A stretch of 64,000 nucleotides of DNA from Achatina immaculata (GCA_009760885.1 CM019719.1:27089084-27153083), one strand, 5' to 3'. Positions 22,401 to 32,908 are shown, counted from the first letter of the stretch. Notes: generated by a model from the letters alone, not told the origin. Program-made: numbers and translations.

Positions 22401-23771
22401 GTTTATACTTCTTATTTGTGACTAAGTATATATGTTTAGTTTTGTTTTGTCATGTTTTGATTTCAGAATGTGTGTATTCACTTGCAATATTTCAGATCGC
22501 CTCACAACTACACATCCGCGATGGAAAATAGCGCCGAGTTTTATATTAAAGAAATTGCCTTTCCCCTTGTAACGTAAAAAAAATAAATAAGGGGAAATGC
22601 ATAGTAAACACAAAGAATGTAGTACAACATACAGCACATTCAATAGCAAATATTACTAAGCTTAATCAGTTTTCGCAACAACAACAAAATATATATATAA
22701 ATAAAATAATTGTTGTTTGAAAATCAGTGTTTGTATATTTTAGTTCAGAAAACGTTCCGGCCAAGGACCGGTGAGTTTGTCCTCAATGGAAATGACCAAC
22801 TTTTTTTTTTTCGAAACGTAGAATCATATCGCCCATTCCCAATCTCCATCATGGCTCGCTTCTTCCGTCGGTAATTTGATCAGGGTGTTGCGCCAATACT
22901 CTCTGCATAGCGAAAATTGTCCCAAAATGGCGGACATAAATATGTACCGATTGAGTTCCACGTCTGACGAATGTAGTTTAGAAGAAGCAATAAACGTTAT
23001 AGAAGAAAACGGCCGCGTTTAGATGAGTTTTAAACATTGACCAGAGAGTAGAGGGTAGTATTGCTGGCCCCAAACGATGGGTTTGTTATTGTTATTTTAC
23101 TTTGTAGTTTGTGAGAGGACCTTAATGAGAAGTTCGGATTGTAGTTTGCTAGGAGGACATCAGATCTTGTGTGTGTGCGTGTGCGTCTGTGTGTGTGTGT
23201 GTGCGCGCGCGCGTGCGTGCGTGCGTGCATCTCGGGGAAACAAAGTAATAAGATTACAGGTTGTTTTCAAAATCGTTTTAACGAAGAAAGTCATAATCGA
23301 CTTCATCGAACTCCAATAATAATAATAATACAAGTAATAATAATAATCTGATTTGTTTTCTAATATTGGGGACGTTTTCTTGTGTTGCTCACATAATTTG
23401 AGATTAAAGTCTACACTTTCTTGAGTTGCTCAAACTACTTGAAACTAAAGTCTATACTTTCTTGTGTTGCTCAGACAACTTGACTAAAGTCTATACTTTC
23501 TTGTGTTGCTCAAACAACTTGAGACTTCGTAAAAACAAACTTTATTACTTAAAAATATTTTCTTAATGGTGTGTAATCTTTCTGTATCAGCAACTCTTCT
23601 TAAAATGTTGTGTTAAGATTATCTTGAGAAGGTTATGCACAATCTAAAAGTGTGTTGGGACAGGTCATTAAGAAAAGGAATCGATGAAAATATAAATTTT
23701 AAAAAAGCTCTGTGTAGAAACAGAACAGTAAACAGCACCTGATAATAAACGGTGTGTTTATGTATCTTTGC

Positions 23772-23824
<53 letters not shown>

Positions 23825-24829
23825 GGAGAGATCTTAAGAGAACTTCATGGAAGGGAATATATTTAATAACAACAAAGTAGTACTACTGAAAACGCAGACC
23901 ATAATAGAAGGAAAGGAGGAAGGAAAAAAGAGCAAGAGGTAGACAGATGGAAAGATAACGTACAAGAATGGACAAGACACAGTCTGACTGGGTGTATCAT
24001 TAAGACTGGAGAGCAGCGAAACTGGATGATTAATTGCCGCCAACCTTCGTCCTGAGGAAGGCACATGATGATGATAACTACTATAAAAACATAGAAAGGA
24101 ACCTATATTTCAGATCTTACCAGCTTCTAATATGGAAGAACACAAAATGGAGAATCAGTTAAGGGAGAACAGAAACAAAAGAAAAAAAGTCAGGCATTAA
24201 GAAAACCTAACCAGGTCCTTGTTAGACTCTGGTCACAACAGACTTGGACGAGCCACCATATTGTAATTCCGGTCCAGAATTCGCCGTCCACAGGAAACCT
24301 TGATTACGACTTCCTGTTCTAATTTTAGATAAGAGCGGTACTAAGTAGCATTTCTGCTACGGGAGAGGGACCTCTTACAACTAACATGTTTTGTCACGTT
24401 ATTTTTTTCCTCTCTCCATTTTGTAATTTTTCTGCTTCAGCTTTTCTATCATCTCCTACTAATCTACTGTTGTCATCTATCGTCTGCGTCTTTCTCTTTG
24501 TCCCTTATTGTTGCTTGTGTATGATGAAGCAGAAGAATCACATTGTTTGCCTTGTTGTTAGTAATGGTTTTTCCCTACCATTGTTTAACAGTGTCATTGC
24601 TTCCCATAGCTTTGCAGAAATGATTATGCAGTGTTTATATTTGAAGTGTATCCCCAAACACGCTGAAGTGAACTCTTGAGTGACGATATTAAGCTGATGA
24701 TCTGCATGGCAAAGGCCCTCACTGAACACTTGTTCAGATTCACGCAGTGTTGTATCGTTAGCATCAAACAAAATTACTTCGGACGCGAGAGAAAGAAAAA
24801 TGACAATAGAATTAAATGAGACTCCATGA
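22401..24829. other. Non-coding stretch with several small repeats
   Basis: It contains a GT/GC tract at 23169-23229, (TAA)n at about 23313-23347, a three-copy 41-bp repeat at 23375-23525 (core GTCTATACTTTCTTGTGTTG), a (GA)n array at about 23776-23820, and a LINE 3' end listed separately. No gene seen. Confidence 0.55.
23970..24080 (+). mobile_element. Possible LINE 3' end fragment, plus strand
   Basis: The + strand reads AANLRPEEGT and a stop immediately before ATGATGATGATAAC. Short C-terminal ends of this kind followed by an ATG array are usual for invertebrate LINEs (compare 21799-21898 in the opposite orientation). Upstream the frame is broken. Confidence 0.4.
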
Positions 24830-25590
24830 CGATAGAAGTACATGGGACATGATGACAAGTGAAAGACATGGGACTAGATGACAAGAGAAAGACATGGAAC
24901 TCGATGACAAGAGAAAGACATGGGGCTAGAGGACAAGAGAAAGACATGGAACTCGATGACAAGAGAAAAACGTGGAACTCGATTACAAGAGAAAGACATG
25001 GAACTCGATGACAAGAGAAAGACATGGGGCTAGATGACAAGAGAAAGACATGGAACTCGATGACAAGAGAAATACATGGGGCTAGATGACAAGAGAAAGA
25101 CATGGGGCTAGATGACAAGAGAAGGACATGGGGCTAGATGACAAGAGAAAGACATGGGGCTAGATGACAAGAGAAAGACATGGGGCTCGATGATAAGAGA
25201 AAGACATGGAGCTCGATGACAAAAGAAAGACATGGGGCTCGATGACAAGAGAAAGACATGGGGCTCGATGACAAGAGAAAGACATAGGGCTCGATGACAA
25301 GAGAAAGACATGGGGCTCGATGACAAGAGAAAGACATGGGGCTCGATGACAAGAGAAAAACATGGAACTCGATTACAAGAGAAAGACATGAAACTCGATG
25401 ACAAGAGAAAGACATGGGGCTAGATGACAAGAGAAAGACATGGGGCTCGATGACAAGAGAAAGACATGGGGCTAGATGACAAGAGAAAGACATGGGGCTC
25501 GATGGCAAGAGAAAGACATGGGGCTAGATGACAAAAGAAAGACATAGGGCTAGATGACAAGAGGAAGACAATGGGGCTCGATGACAAGAG
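24830..25590. repeat. Minisatellite, 26-bp unit, about 29 copies
   Basis: The unit contains GACAAGAGAAAGACATGG followed by GGCTCGAT, GGCTAGAT or AACTCGAT. Variants are interspersed, and the copies near 24835 are most diverged. Open frames on the minus strand (SSPMSFSCHRAPCLSLVIEP type) are a by-product. The array runs straight into the inverted tRNA-like sequence at 25580. Confidence 0.95.
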
Positions 25591-25675
25591 AATTAGACGG
25601 GACTCGAACCACCGACTTCGGCAGTGTGAAATTACTGTACTCGTAGTTCAAGTCCTGGGTAATTCTCTTCTGTTT
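25580..25675. repeat. Inverted pair of tRNA-like SINE heads (diverged)
   Basis: The left arm AGAGAATTAGACGGGACTCG then AACCACCGAC is mirrored on the right by GTAGTTCAAGTCCTGGGTAA then TTCTCT. Each arm contains a B-box-like sequence facing away from the centre. The arrangement is a decayed version of the near-perfect palindrome at 34.4 kb, which shares the AGAGAATTACC and B-box segments. Confidence 0.6.
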
Positions 25676-27262
25676 ATCAGCTCTGCTGTTGGTATGTAGG
25701 CTAGTATGATATCAAAGAACACCAGGCTAGAATTAGATCAAATGGAATATCAGAGAAGTATGAGATCCAAGACCGTCAGGTTAGTATGAGATGAAAAAAC
25801 ATACAGACTAATATGAGAACAAAGAACTTCAGAGAGCTTTGTGTTTACTTTGACCACCTGAGATTGCTCTACCTCTACGTTCCCTTTCTTCGAGAGCCAG
25901 ACAACGTTACATTTTGTTGTATTTGTTCTTTGCTCATTCTTTTCTGCTGCAGGCCAAAAACAGAATAGCGGAACATAACCTGCGGTATAACAGTCTGGCA
26001 GAACATAACCTGAAGTATAACAATCTGAGGATATCTGAAGTGTTGTGGTCAAACTGTGGCTCGGGCATGACTTTCATAACTCACTCTCTTTCCATTGATG
26101 GCTTACATACGAGTAACTTAAGAAAACAAACAAAATGAAGTTTCCTTGTAACTGCCACATAAAACTGGGCCTGATCTATGCTTCTAATGTGAGGACTAAT
26201 AATGTTTTCTTTCATTTGGTGACCATTTTACGCACTAGTAGGGGCTGTTTTACATTATGGTAATTGTCTTTTCATCATTCCTTTTTATTACGTGGTTTTT
26301 CTAATGGAGCCGTCCTGTGACTTGCCGGCGCTGGCTTAAAGATATAAACAATGTTTTTATGTTGTAGCCTGGCTGGAGAATGATAGGGAGTGGTGTGGGT
26401 GGGTGGGGGTGTGGGGGGGGGTGTGACCACAGAGAAAAATTTAATGGAAAAACACTGCTGGACGTGAGAGTATGCTAAGAAAAGAGCTGAGAAACATTTG
26501 TAGGGAGGTTCTCAGCAGGGTATACACATTTTAGTTTAATATAAAAAACAAACTGACTACTCAGTCAAATCTCAATCGGTTTAATTCACTCCAGTATCGA
26601 ACACAGAACATTCAAGACAAAACTCTGTTCCACCTCCCTAGATCTTCAGAGGTTCTGCTAATCAGCCCAGACAACTCACGCTGAAAATAATCTTGATTAC
26701 CTTCAATAGTCACTAAATAAAAATGTGTATGATGCAGGCATTCCGTGTAAAACTAATACTCCCGACTAAAAAAACATATAACTGCCTGTTCACTGCGACT
26801 CGTCCTACATTGGACTGCCTGTCGCCATCTTTGTTCCAACAAAAACTTTTGCAGGCGTTTTTCCCCCCGATCTGATCTCAAGTTGGTCAATCGTGTTTTG
26901 CTTAACCTTGTTCAGCAAATGTTATCACTAATCTTCTCGACAATTCGTTGATAAATACCTTATATCACAGGTCTGGCCTCAGCTTGTCCGACCAGCACAA
27001 AATTCTCATGGCCACTAACTTCTCCTTTCATCTCTCCGTAACCTATGACGTAATACTTCCCGCAAGTTGCTCGCAGTCACTCGACACCTTCATTCGTTCC
27101 CCTTACGCACTGGCTTGCATGATTCAAGCTAAATCCTTATTATCTGTGCCATGTAGCAATGACAGATGTGACGATTTTAAGTAACTTTTTACTGTGTGGG
27201 TAAATCAGCATACAACAGATCACTAAGACTTTTCTGTCAGTGCCATGTATTTCAATCCTCAG
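25676..27262. other. Non-coding stretch; presumed intron upstream of the first visible nAChR exon
   Basis: I found no exon-like segment here that encodes the earlier part of an nAChR ligand-binding domain. A G-rich run lies at 26390-26425. The last 25 bp before 27263 contain two AG dinucleotides (27239-27240 and 27261-27262) behind a pyrimidine-rich stretch, either of which could be an acceptor. Confidence 0.5.
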
Positions 27263-27465
27263 CGCTGACGACCGTCTGAATGAGCAGCGTAACGCTTTGG
27301 CTGTTGTGGATCCTAATGGTGTTGTCTTGTGGATGCCGCAGGCCATCCTGCGGAGCTCTTGCGCCTTCGACACCCTGTATTTTCCCCTAGATGAGCAGAT
27401 ATGCATCTTGAAGTTCGGATCCTGGACCTACAACGGTTTTCAACTTGACATTCACTTCAAATCAA
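27263..27465 (+). CDS. nAChR alpha-type subunit, exon A (outer beta strands, Cys-loop)
   Basis: First visible exon of a pentameric Cys-loop receptor subunit, a plasma-membrane channel gated by acetylcholine. It encodes ADDRLNEQRNALAVV, WMPQAILRSSC, the Cys-loop (two Cys separated by 13 residues) with the canonical FPLDEQIC motif, and GSWTYNG with the loop B Trp. The acceptor is placed at AG 27261-27262 because it gives an NADDR-like junction, the usual intron position in nAChR genes; AG 27239-27240 is an alternative. The donor GTACGC follows 27465 in phase 1. With the seven exons below, all phases agree and give 409 residues to the stop. About 130-150 N-terminal residues (signal peptide, loops D and A) are missing from the window or unrecognised. 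Confidence 0.93.
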
Positions 27466-27672
27466 GTACGCTCTTTTATCTTTCCAACATAATTAAATTC
27501 CAAAATAATTTTTAAAAAGGGGTGTCCTTACGAGGTGGATAGCCTGATGACACTTTCGTCCAAATAGCCATCTTCTTTCTCTTATTAGTAATAAAACTTA
27601 CAGATAATTTAACGTTTCTTGACCAGCGAGCCCAGTAGCACAAATGTAAATGAGAGAAATGAGGACTGCCAT

Positions 27673-27852
27673 AAAACCGGTTCTAGTAATGAAGGAAAAC
27701 AGAGATGTATAGTTGAGTTTTACAACAACAAAAAATATATATTGGATTGTAAAAATATTGATTGTTGTGTGTTCTTCATCTATGTGTGCTGATCTTCCTT
27801 TCTGCCATCTTTCCTCGCTCCTTCTAACTTTTGGTAAAACTGAACAATACAC
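27673..27852. repeat. Inverted-repeat element, shortened copy (family with 49060-49620)
   Basis: The left part CCGGTTCTAGTAATGAAG ... GAGATGTATAGTTGAGTTT is mirrored by the right part CAAAAGTTAGAAGG-type arm ending GGTAAAACTGAACAATACAC. Both parts match the arms of the large inverted repeat at 49.1-49.6 kb (for example AATATTG-ATT-TTGT-TGTTCTTC and TTTCTGCCAT). It lies in the intron after exon A. The centre appears deleted. Confidence 0.6.
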
Positions 27853-28078
27853 CCCCCCCCCCCCAGTCTACTTTATTTATAGAAATTGAAATCACTCATT
27901 TACAGTTTTCTTTTAAATCTGTATACATTTCTAAGTTTTGTATCTCATGTGCTTCATTACTGTTTGTTTAGCGTTAGTGTTTAGTTCTGTAGCATTCTCC
28001 CACGTACTACTGACAGTCCTCGTGAGGCTCTCGTTAAGTCTAGCTAGACAGTCGCTGTGGAACAACCTAAAGAGAATA

Positions 28079-28734
28079 CAAGCTGTGCCCGGTAAGTAAT
28101 GAGACTTATTTTATTCAGCCAATCAGCAGGGCCTTGGGGGGGGGGGGGGGATTTTCTGGGCCTGAAGGTTAGTGGGAGATGTTAGATAAAGGGTCGATAT
28201 CTCGTCATTTCGCTCTGAGCTTTTTTGACTCTATAAGGATTTGGTACCACTCGGACAAATGATCAACGCAGCATTTTACGTGAAAGTGCTTAAACACCTG
28301 AAGAACAGTCGCGCCCGTCCGCCCGGAGATCGCCAAAACCTAGGTTCTTCACCACAGCAACGCTCCGAGCCATGCGTCGCTGCTTGTGAGAGAGTTTCTG
28401 GCGAAACAAACCTTGGCAACGCTGTGCCAACATCTATACAGCATACAGCCCAGACATTGGCACCGGCTGACTTCTTTCTGTTTCTCGGGCTCAAATCAAG
28501 CTTGAAAGGCCACCATTTTTGACCTGTTAATGACGTGCAAGCTGCTGTGGAGAGTGCTTTGAAGGAGATCCCTCTTAAAGACTTCCAGGAGAGCTACGAC
28601 GCGTGGCAGAACACCTGACAACGGTGTATTGATGCTCAAGGATGTTATTTCGAAGAATTTTAAGTATATGTAAGTATATTTTGAACAAATCGAATTTTAT
28701 GGAATCAGTCTCATTATTTACCGAACACAGCTTG
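28079..28734 (+). mobile_element. Internally deleted mariner relic
   Basis: 656 bp with about 28-bp terminal inverted repeats (left CAAGCTGTGCCCGGTAAGTA, inverted right CAAGCTGTGTTCGGTAAATA), flanked by TA at 28077-28078 and 28735-28736. It is about half the usual 1.3 kb; the transposase N-terminus is missing. The ends differ completely from the mariner at 8.7 kb, so two separate mariner lineages are present. Confidence 0.92.
28240..28620 (+). pseudogene. Mariner transposase C-terminal remnant
   Basis: The + strand first reads VPLGQMINAAFYVKVLKHL. In a shifted frame it reads LHHSNAPSHASLLVREFLAK, then back in the first frame LAPADFFLFLGLKSSLKGHH, followed by a stop, and VQAAVESALKEIP. This is the mariner catalytic region with at least two frameshifts. 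In the second catalytic block the expected Asp (HHDNAPSH in the family) is Ser, so it would be dead even without frameshifts. The first catalytic Asp block is absent. Confidence 0.9.
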
Positions 28735-29271
28735 TACAATGCTGAAGCAGACTAAAGTGTTCCTTGTTTACTCAGTAGCAGCATATGTTTAAACTAGTGT
28801 TTTTCTTCTCTTTCCATTCTCCATTACTGTTTTTTTTAAATCTTCCTACAGCCGATAACTCTTTCATGGTCCTTATATGAATTTAATGTTTCAGAATAAA
28901 CTCAGTTTAGTAACAATAACCGTGTATAATAGTTTACTGCAAGATGTCTACAAAGACCCTAATTCACTTACACAAAATTCTCATTAAAAATAATCTCTAG
29001 CACTGAGCCAGAAAAGTACTGCGAAGGTGAACAGGAGCCTTCTTGGAGCTTTGAGAGAAGTATAGCACTGCAGCAGTCCTGTTACGTATCTGCACCTAAT
29101 AAATCTAAGAAGAGAAACGATCGTCCGCCATGTTTGTCGCCAACTAACAAGGATGTTTCTGTTCTCATTATTCCACCCCAGGGTTAAACATTCTGTTCCC
29201 AGCTCTCCTGGACAAGAACAACGTCTGTGGAGAAGTGTTGTTCTGTTCCACATGTCTCATGTTCTGTGTTA

Positions 29272-29395
29272 GAACTGATGGCAAAATCAGTCCAAGAATT
29301 AGACTTGGAGTGGTGGAGGAACGAAGTTAGTTCCCTTGAGACTGAAACTGGCGAAGCCCAAATGTGTTGACTGCTAGACCTGGCACACCGTTAAG
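29272..29395 (+). repeat. Dispersed repeat, copy 1 (other copy 39246-39375)
   Basis: It shares CCAAGAATTAG and TAGTTCCCTTGAGACTGAAA with 39246-39375, same orientation, with more diverged similarity upstream. Both copies are in introns of the nAChR gene. Element type unknown. Confidence 0.65.
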
Positions 29396-29782
29396 TGTAG
29401 GTTTGGTTATGAAACGCCTGGAATACGTAACAGGGCCTGTAGTGAGAAGAAGGGGCAAACACCGAGTTAACGACAAGGATATCTTCAAGTAATTCTTTCC
29501 TATGAGTTTTTCTCTTTTTTCTGTATTCATCTCTGGTGTAATCTTTGTTGACTTTTAAAAGTCTAGTTTTTTGTGTCTTTTTATTTCTTTGTTATCACAT
29601 TACAGTTTTTTTCTGTGTCCATTATCTTTGTTATTCTGCTGATCAAAATATATAGTATCAAGCAATGAATTCAGAAGTAGCATAGGCAAGACAATAAAGC
29701 AGTTGTTCAACTTATGAGAGCTCAAGGGCTACAGTTGTATCAACGAGTCGAATGGATGTAAATAAACCAGTTTTGCCCATTT

Positions 29783-30046
29783 AAGGTAAAAGGTAAAGAT
29801 AATCCCATACCATATGACGTAAGGGATGAAGCGTTAGAGACCTCATTATGCTGGGCTATCAGCGTATGAGGTACAGTGGCCAGTTCCTTTCCTCGCTGCC
29901 TTTCCTTCCCAGATTTTCTCTTGTACCAGTTTTACGAGGCTGGGTCGACCTTGGGGCCGTATTGGTCGGAAAAAAATTCCCGTTCATCTGGGTATTCGAA
30001 CTCTCGACCATTTGGTTGCTAGACGAGTGGTCTAACCACTACGCAT
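29783..30046 (-). repeat. tRNA-derived SINE, minus strand
   Basis: On the minus strand: A-box region GCGTAGTGGTTAGACCACTC, B box AGAGTTCGAATACCC, GGGAA, T run, then a body containing GGTACAAGAGAAAATCTGGG and an end near CTTTACCTTTTACC. The body matches the SINE at 14.5 kb. The A box is single here, which is the ancestral state. It sits antisense in the intron between exons A and B. Confidence 0.8.
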
Positions 30047-30382
30047 CATAAAACTAAAACGTTTCATTTCTTGGCCAACAGCGCTAATTTTAATCAACTA
30101 AATTATATTTTCACAATGACCAGCAAGGTGAAGGTTGAGTATCCTTTAGGCAGTGCCTAGAGGCTGGATATTTTGGGTAACGAATCTCTGAGAATGTCAG
30201 CAAGATAATTCAGCATGTGCCTTTTGACAGAAAATTTTAAATCTCTAACACTGTACCCCATGTGTGACACCCATGTCTTCTGTGATGTGCCCACCTCTTG
30301 TCCTTTGACCTCTGATCACTCAAACTCGTAGAATTCTCACGATCCTAATCCGTTCTGCAGAACCCATCCAAATGGTGCATAC

Positions 30383-30468
30383 AATCCTTGTGAGATTCTT
30401 GTTGAGTCTAGCTAGACAGTCGCTGTGGGACAACTCAAGGAGAACACTGTGCTGAAGGAGATTAAAGT
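30383..30468 (+). repeat. Dispersed repeat, empty-site copy
   Basis: Matches both sides of the mariner insertion at 28.08-28.73 kb without the insertion. Contains the small palindrome TCTAGCTAGA. Confidence 0.75.
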
Positions 30469-30563
30469 TTTAATTGTTATTCGGTGCATTATTTTAAAAA
30501 TGTGAGGGGCAAACGCTTTTTAAGGTCTTTTTATTAAGATCTAAGATATGTCTTGTATTGAGA

Positions 30564-30565
<2 letters not shown>

Positions 30566-30612
<47 letters not shown>
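30566..30612. repeat. (TA)n microsatellite
   Basis: About 23 uninterrupted TA units. It is flanked on both sides by sequences resembling units of the 24-bp repeat that follows exon B (for example AAGATCTAAGATATGTCTTG upstream). Confidence 0.97.
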
Positions 30613-30617
<5 letters not shown>

Positions 30618-30762
30618 TGTTGTATTAAGATCTCAGATGTGTGTGATTGTGGGCAGTACAATTAATGTGATATGTGAAGCTCAGCCAAGCAGGACTGACA
30701 TGCCATAACTAGATGTAATTCATGCAATTCATGTTCGCACACGTTTCGTTTCTATTTATCAG

Positions 30763-30828
30763 ACCGAGAAATGTTCGAGATGGGATCCTACATGGATAAT
30801 AATGAGTGGGACATTATTGAAAACTCAG
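30763..30828 (+). CDS. nAChR alpha-type subunit, exon B (loop F region)
   Basis: A 66-bp exon. The acceptor follows TTTCTATTTATCAG and the donor GTATGT follows 30828. The codons give REMFEMGSYMDNNEW then DIIENS, the loop F and strand beta-9 region that precedes loop C. Phase 1 at both ends joins exon A and exon C without disturbing the frame. The last 13 bases are also the start of the first unit of a 24-bp tandem repeat that continues into the intron, so the 5' splice site is part of the minisatellite. Confidence 0.9.
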
Positions 30829-31350
30829 GTATGTCTTGTACTGAGAACTCAGATATACTTTATATTGAGAACTTGAGTAAGCTTTGTACTAAGACCTCGG
30901 ATAGGTCTTGTATTGAGAACCTGGGTATGTTTTGTACTAAGATCATATGCCTTGTATTGAGAATTCGGGTATGTTCTGTACTAAGATCTCAGATATGACT
31001 TATATTGAGAAAACGTATATATCTTGTATTGAGATCTGAGATATGTCTTGTATTGAGAAGTCAGATATAAAAATTCAGATGTGTCTTGAACTGAGAACTT
31101 AGATATAATAACTTAGATATAAGAACTTAGATATAATAACTCAGATATAAGAACTTATATATAATAACTTAGATATAAGAACTTAAATATAATAACTTAG
31201 ATATAAGAACTAGATATGCATTGAACTGAGAACTGAGATATAAGAACTCAGATATAAGGACTACATATGCCTTGAACTGACAACTCAAATGTAAGAACTC
31301 AGACATGAGATATAAGACTAAGATATGTCTTGTAATGAGAAATCATATAT
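30816..31350 (+). repeat. 24-bp minisatellite beginning across the exon B splice donor
   Basis: Units start at 30816 (exon/intron), 30840, 30864, 30888, 30912, a 20-bp unit at 30936, then 30956 and on, with pattern ATTGAGAACTC-G-TATGTCTTGT alternating with ACTAAGA types. Beyond about 31070 the array decays to AACTTAGATATAAG-type repeats to about 31350. Units beginning at 30864, 30912 and 30956 retain GT at the donor position (30877, 30925, 30969). Confidence 0.93.
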
Positions 31351-31550
31351 GTCTTTATTTTGAACTAATAAACGTAATTTAGATCGTCTGTGGTACATCC
31401 AGTCTACGTTTCCAGTATCTAACAAATAAACTGACTGTATCTAGGAGTGCACATCCTACTTGCTCACAGGTTTATCTCTCTGAACCTGTACCATTCAGAA
31501 GTTCCTCTTGGCGATTTTAGGATTTCTCTTCGGAGAATTTCACATGAATC

Positions 31551-31553
<3 letters not shown>

Positions 31554-31610
<57 letters not shown>
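31554..31610. repeat. (TA)n microsatellite
   Basis: About 28 TA units in the intron before exon C. Confidence 0.97.
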
Positions 31611-31612
<2 letters not shown>

Positions 31613-31674
31613 AATAACTGAATGGTATAACCTTTATTTGCAAGCGTATTGTTGATTTACGGGTAATATGACCG

Positions 31675-31716
31675 GCAGGCAGACAGACAGGCAGGCAGGC
31701 AGACAGGCTGGCAGCC
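31675..31716. repeat. CAGG/CAGA tetranucleotide tract
   Basis: Alternating GGCAGGCAGACAGACAGGC units. Confidence 0.8.
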
Positions 31717-31989
31717 AGGCTTTTACCTAAAACTTGATATATACAACTTCTTTATCACGTTGCAACAATACTTTATACTGAAATGTATGAGAAATTTTTT
31801 TAGAGCTAAAACCCCGAAGGTTTTTTCAGGACACCCTGTATAACGACAATGAAGAGTATTTCTTTCTGTCTCACTACGCTGGGGATAAGATCTATTTGAG
31901 GATTTTGACCATTTGTTCTTGCTGTTTCTGTGACCCTTTTGTCCTCTAACCACGTAGAACTGACAACATTATCTCTGCACATTCTGTAG

Positions 31990-32175
31990 GCATCAGAAAC
32001 ATTAAGAAGTACACATGCTGTCCCGAGCCGTACATCGACCTCAAGTTCAAGCTCCGCATTCGACGTAAAGTTGCCTTCTATACCTTCATCCTGATCATGC
32101 CTTGCGTCCTGCTGTCCCTTCTTACCATGGTCATTTTCTGGGTACCGCCAGAGTCCCCTGCTAAACTGACCTTAG
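31990..32175 (+). CDS. nAChR alpha-type subunit, exon C (loop C and M1)
   Basis: The acceptor is TTCTGTAG, the donor GTAAGT; phase 1 at both ends, 186 bp. It encodes IRNIKKYTCCPEPYIDL: the vicinal Cys pair with flanking Tyr residues (Y-x-C-C-x-x-x-Y) is the hallmark of alpha, agonist-binding subunits. Then come the pre-M1 RIRRK basic segment, the M1 helix (FILIMPCVLLSLLTMVIFWV) and the M1-M2 linker PPESPAKLTL. At the inner mouth of the pore, cation-selective nAChRs have Gly-Glu before the Lys; here it is Pro-Ala, as in anion-selective Cys-loop channels and in some molluscan nAChRs. Confidence 0.96.
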
Positions 32176-32520
32176 GTAAGTTCTTTAAAAAGTAATTCTA
32201 ATATATCACAGCAGAATGCTCTTTGGGTACTTATTCATCCTACACAAAATCGTCACTGCTCGTGAATAATTATCATTATTATCATGAATACTCACTTGTG
32301 GATTCAGAAAGAAATAAATGGCAAAACTGTAGCTGGACAAACCATATCTTTTGTAAGGTTCTGGTAAAGCCTAATTATTTCCTGAAGTAAAGCCTTCCGT
32401 GAAAAGTGAGAAACACAGGACAGCCGTCTGTGAAATGTGAGCAATAAGAGACAACCGTCTCTGAAATGTGAGCAAATGCGGGACAAAAGGCTTTAATTAA
32501 AATTAACCGCGTCAGAAGAG

Positions 32521-32735
32521 TGGCTAATCACCACAGGACTGGTGTAGGCTGATAAAGTCAGTCATTGTAGGCTGATAAAGTCACTCATTGTAGGATGATG
32601 ATCAGTCATTGTAGGCTGATAAAGTCACTCATTGTAGGCTGATAAAGTCAGTCATTGTAGGATGATGGTCAGTCATTGTAGGCTGATAAAGTCAGTCATT
32701 GTAGGATGATGGTCTGTCATTGTAGGCTGATGAAG
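32521..32735 (+). repeat. Minisatellite, 23-bp unit, about 9 copies
   Basis: The unit is TGTAGGCTGATAAAGTCAGT followed by CAT, with a shorter variant TGTAGGATGATGGTCAGTCA. Intronic, between exons C and D. Confidence 0.92.
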
Positions 32736-32908
32736 ATTCTGAAGAGGAGTTTTGAGCATCTTTGAACTTGTCTCGATTGATCATTTCTAATTAGCTAACT
32801 AGTGTTTGATGAGAGATGGGCGGGTGCTTAGTTTGAGTTTGTGCAAATGTAGATACGAATCTTGTAGATATCCATTAAACATAAGATGTTCACTATTTGT
32901 GACTCCAG

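Larger units (their letters stand above)
28013..28762 (+). repeat. Dispersed repeat split by a mariner insertion
   Basis: 28013-28078 plus 28737-28762 form a contiguous match to 30383-30468 (shared TCTAGCTAGACAGTCGCTGT; the right side shares TGCTGAAG-AGA-TAAAGT). The match breaks exactly at the TA duplication of the mariner, so the 30.4-kb copy is an empty-site paralogue. Confidence 0.75.

Noticed and set aside
24774..25508. Minus-strand frames reading SSPMSFSCHRAPCLSLVIEP-type repeats
   Set aside because: Pure 26-bp minisatellite; all three frames stay open for the same reason.
27241..27262. Alternative start of exon A at 27241
   Set aside because: It would add PCISILS before ADDRL, which is less like the conserved LYN-ADD junction of the family than starting at 27263; not fully excluded.
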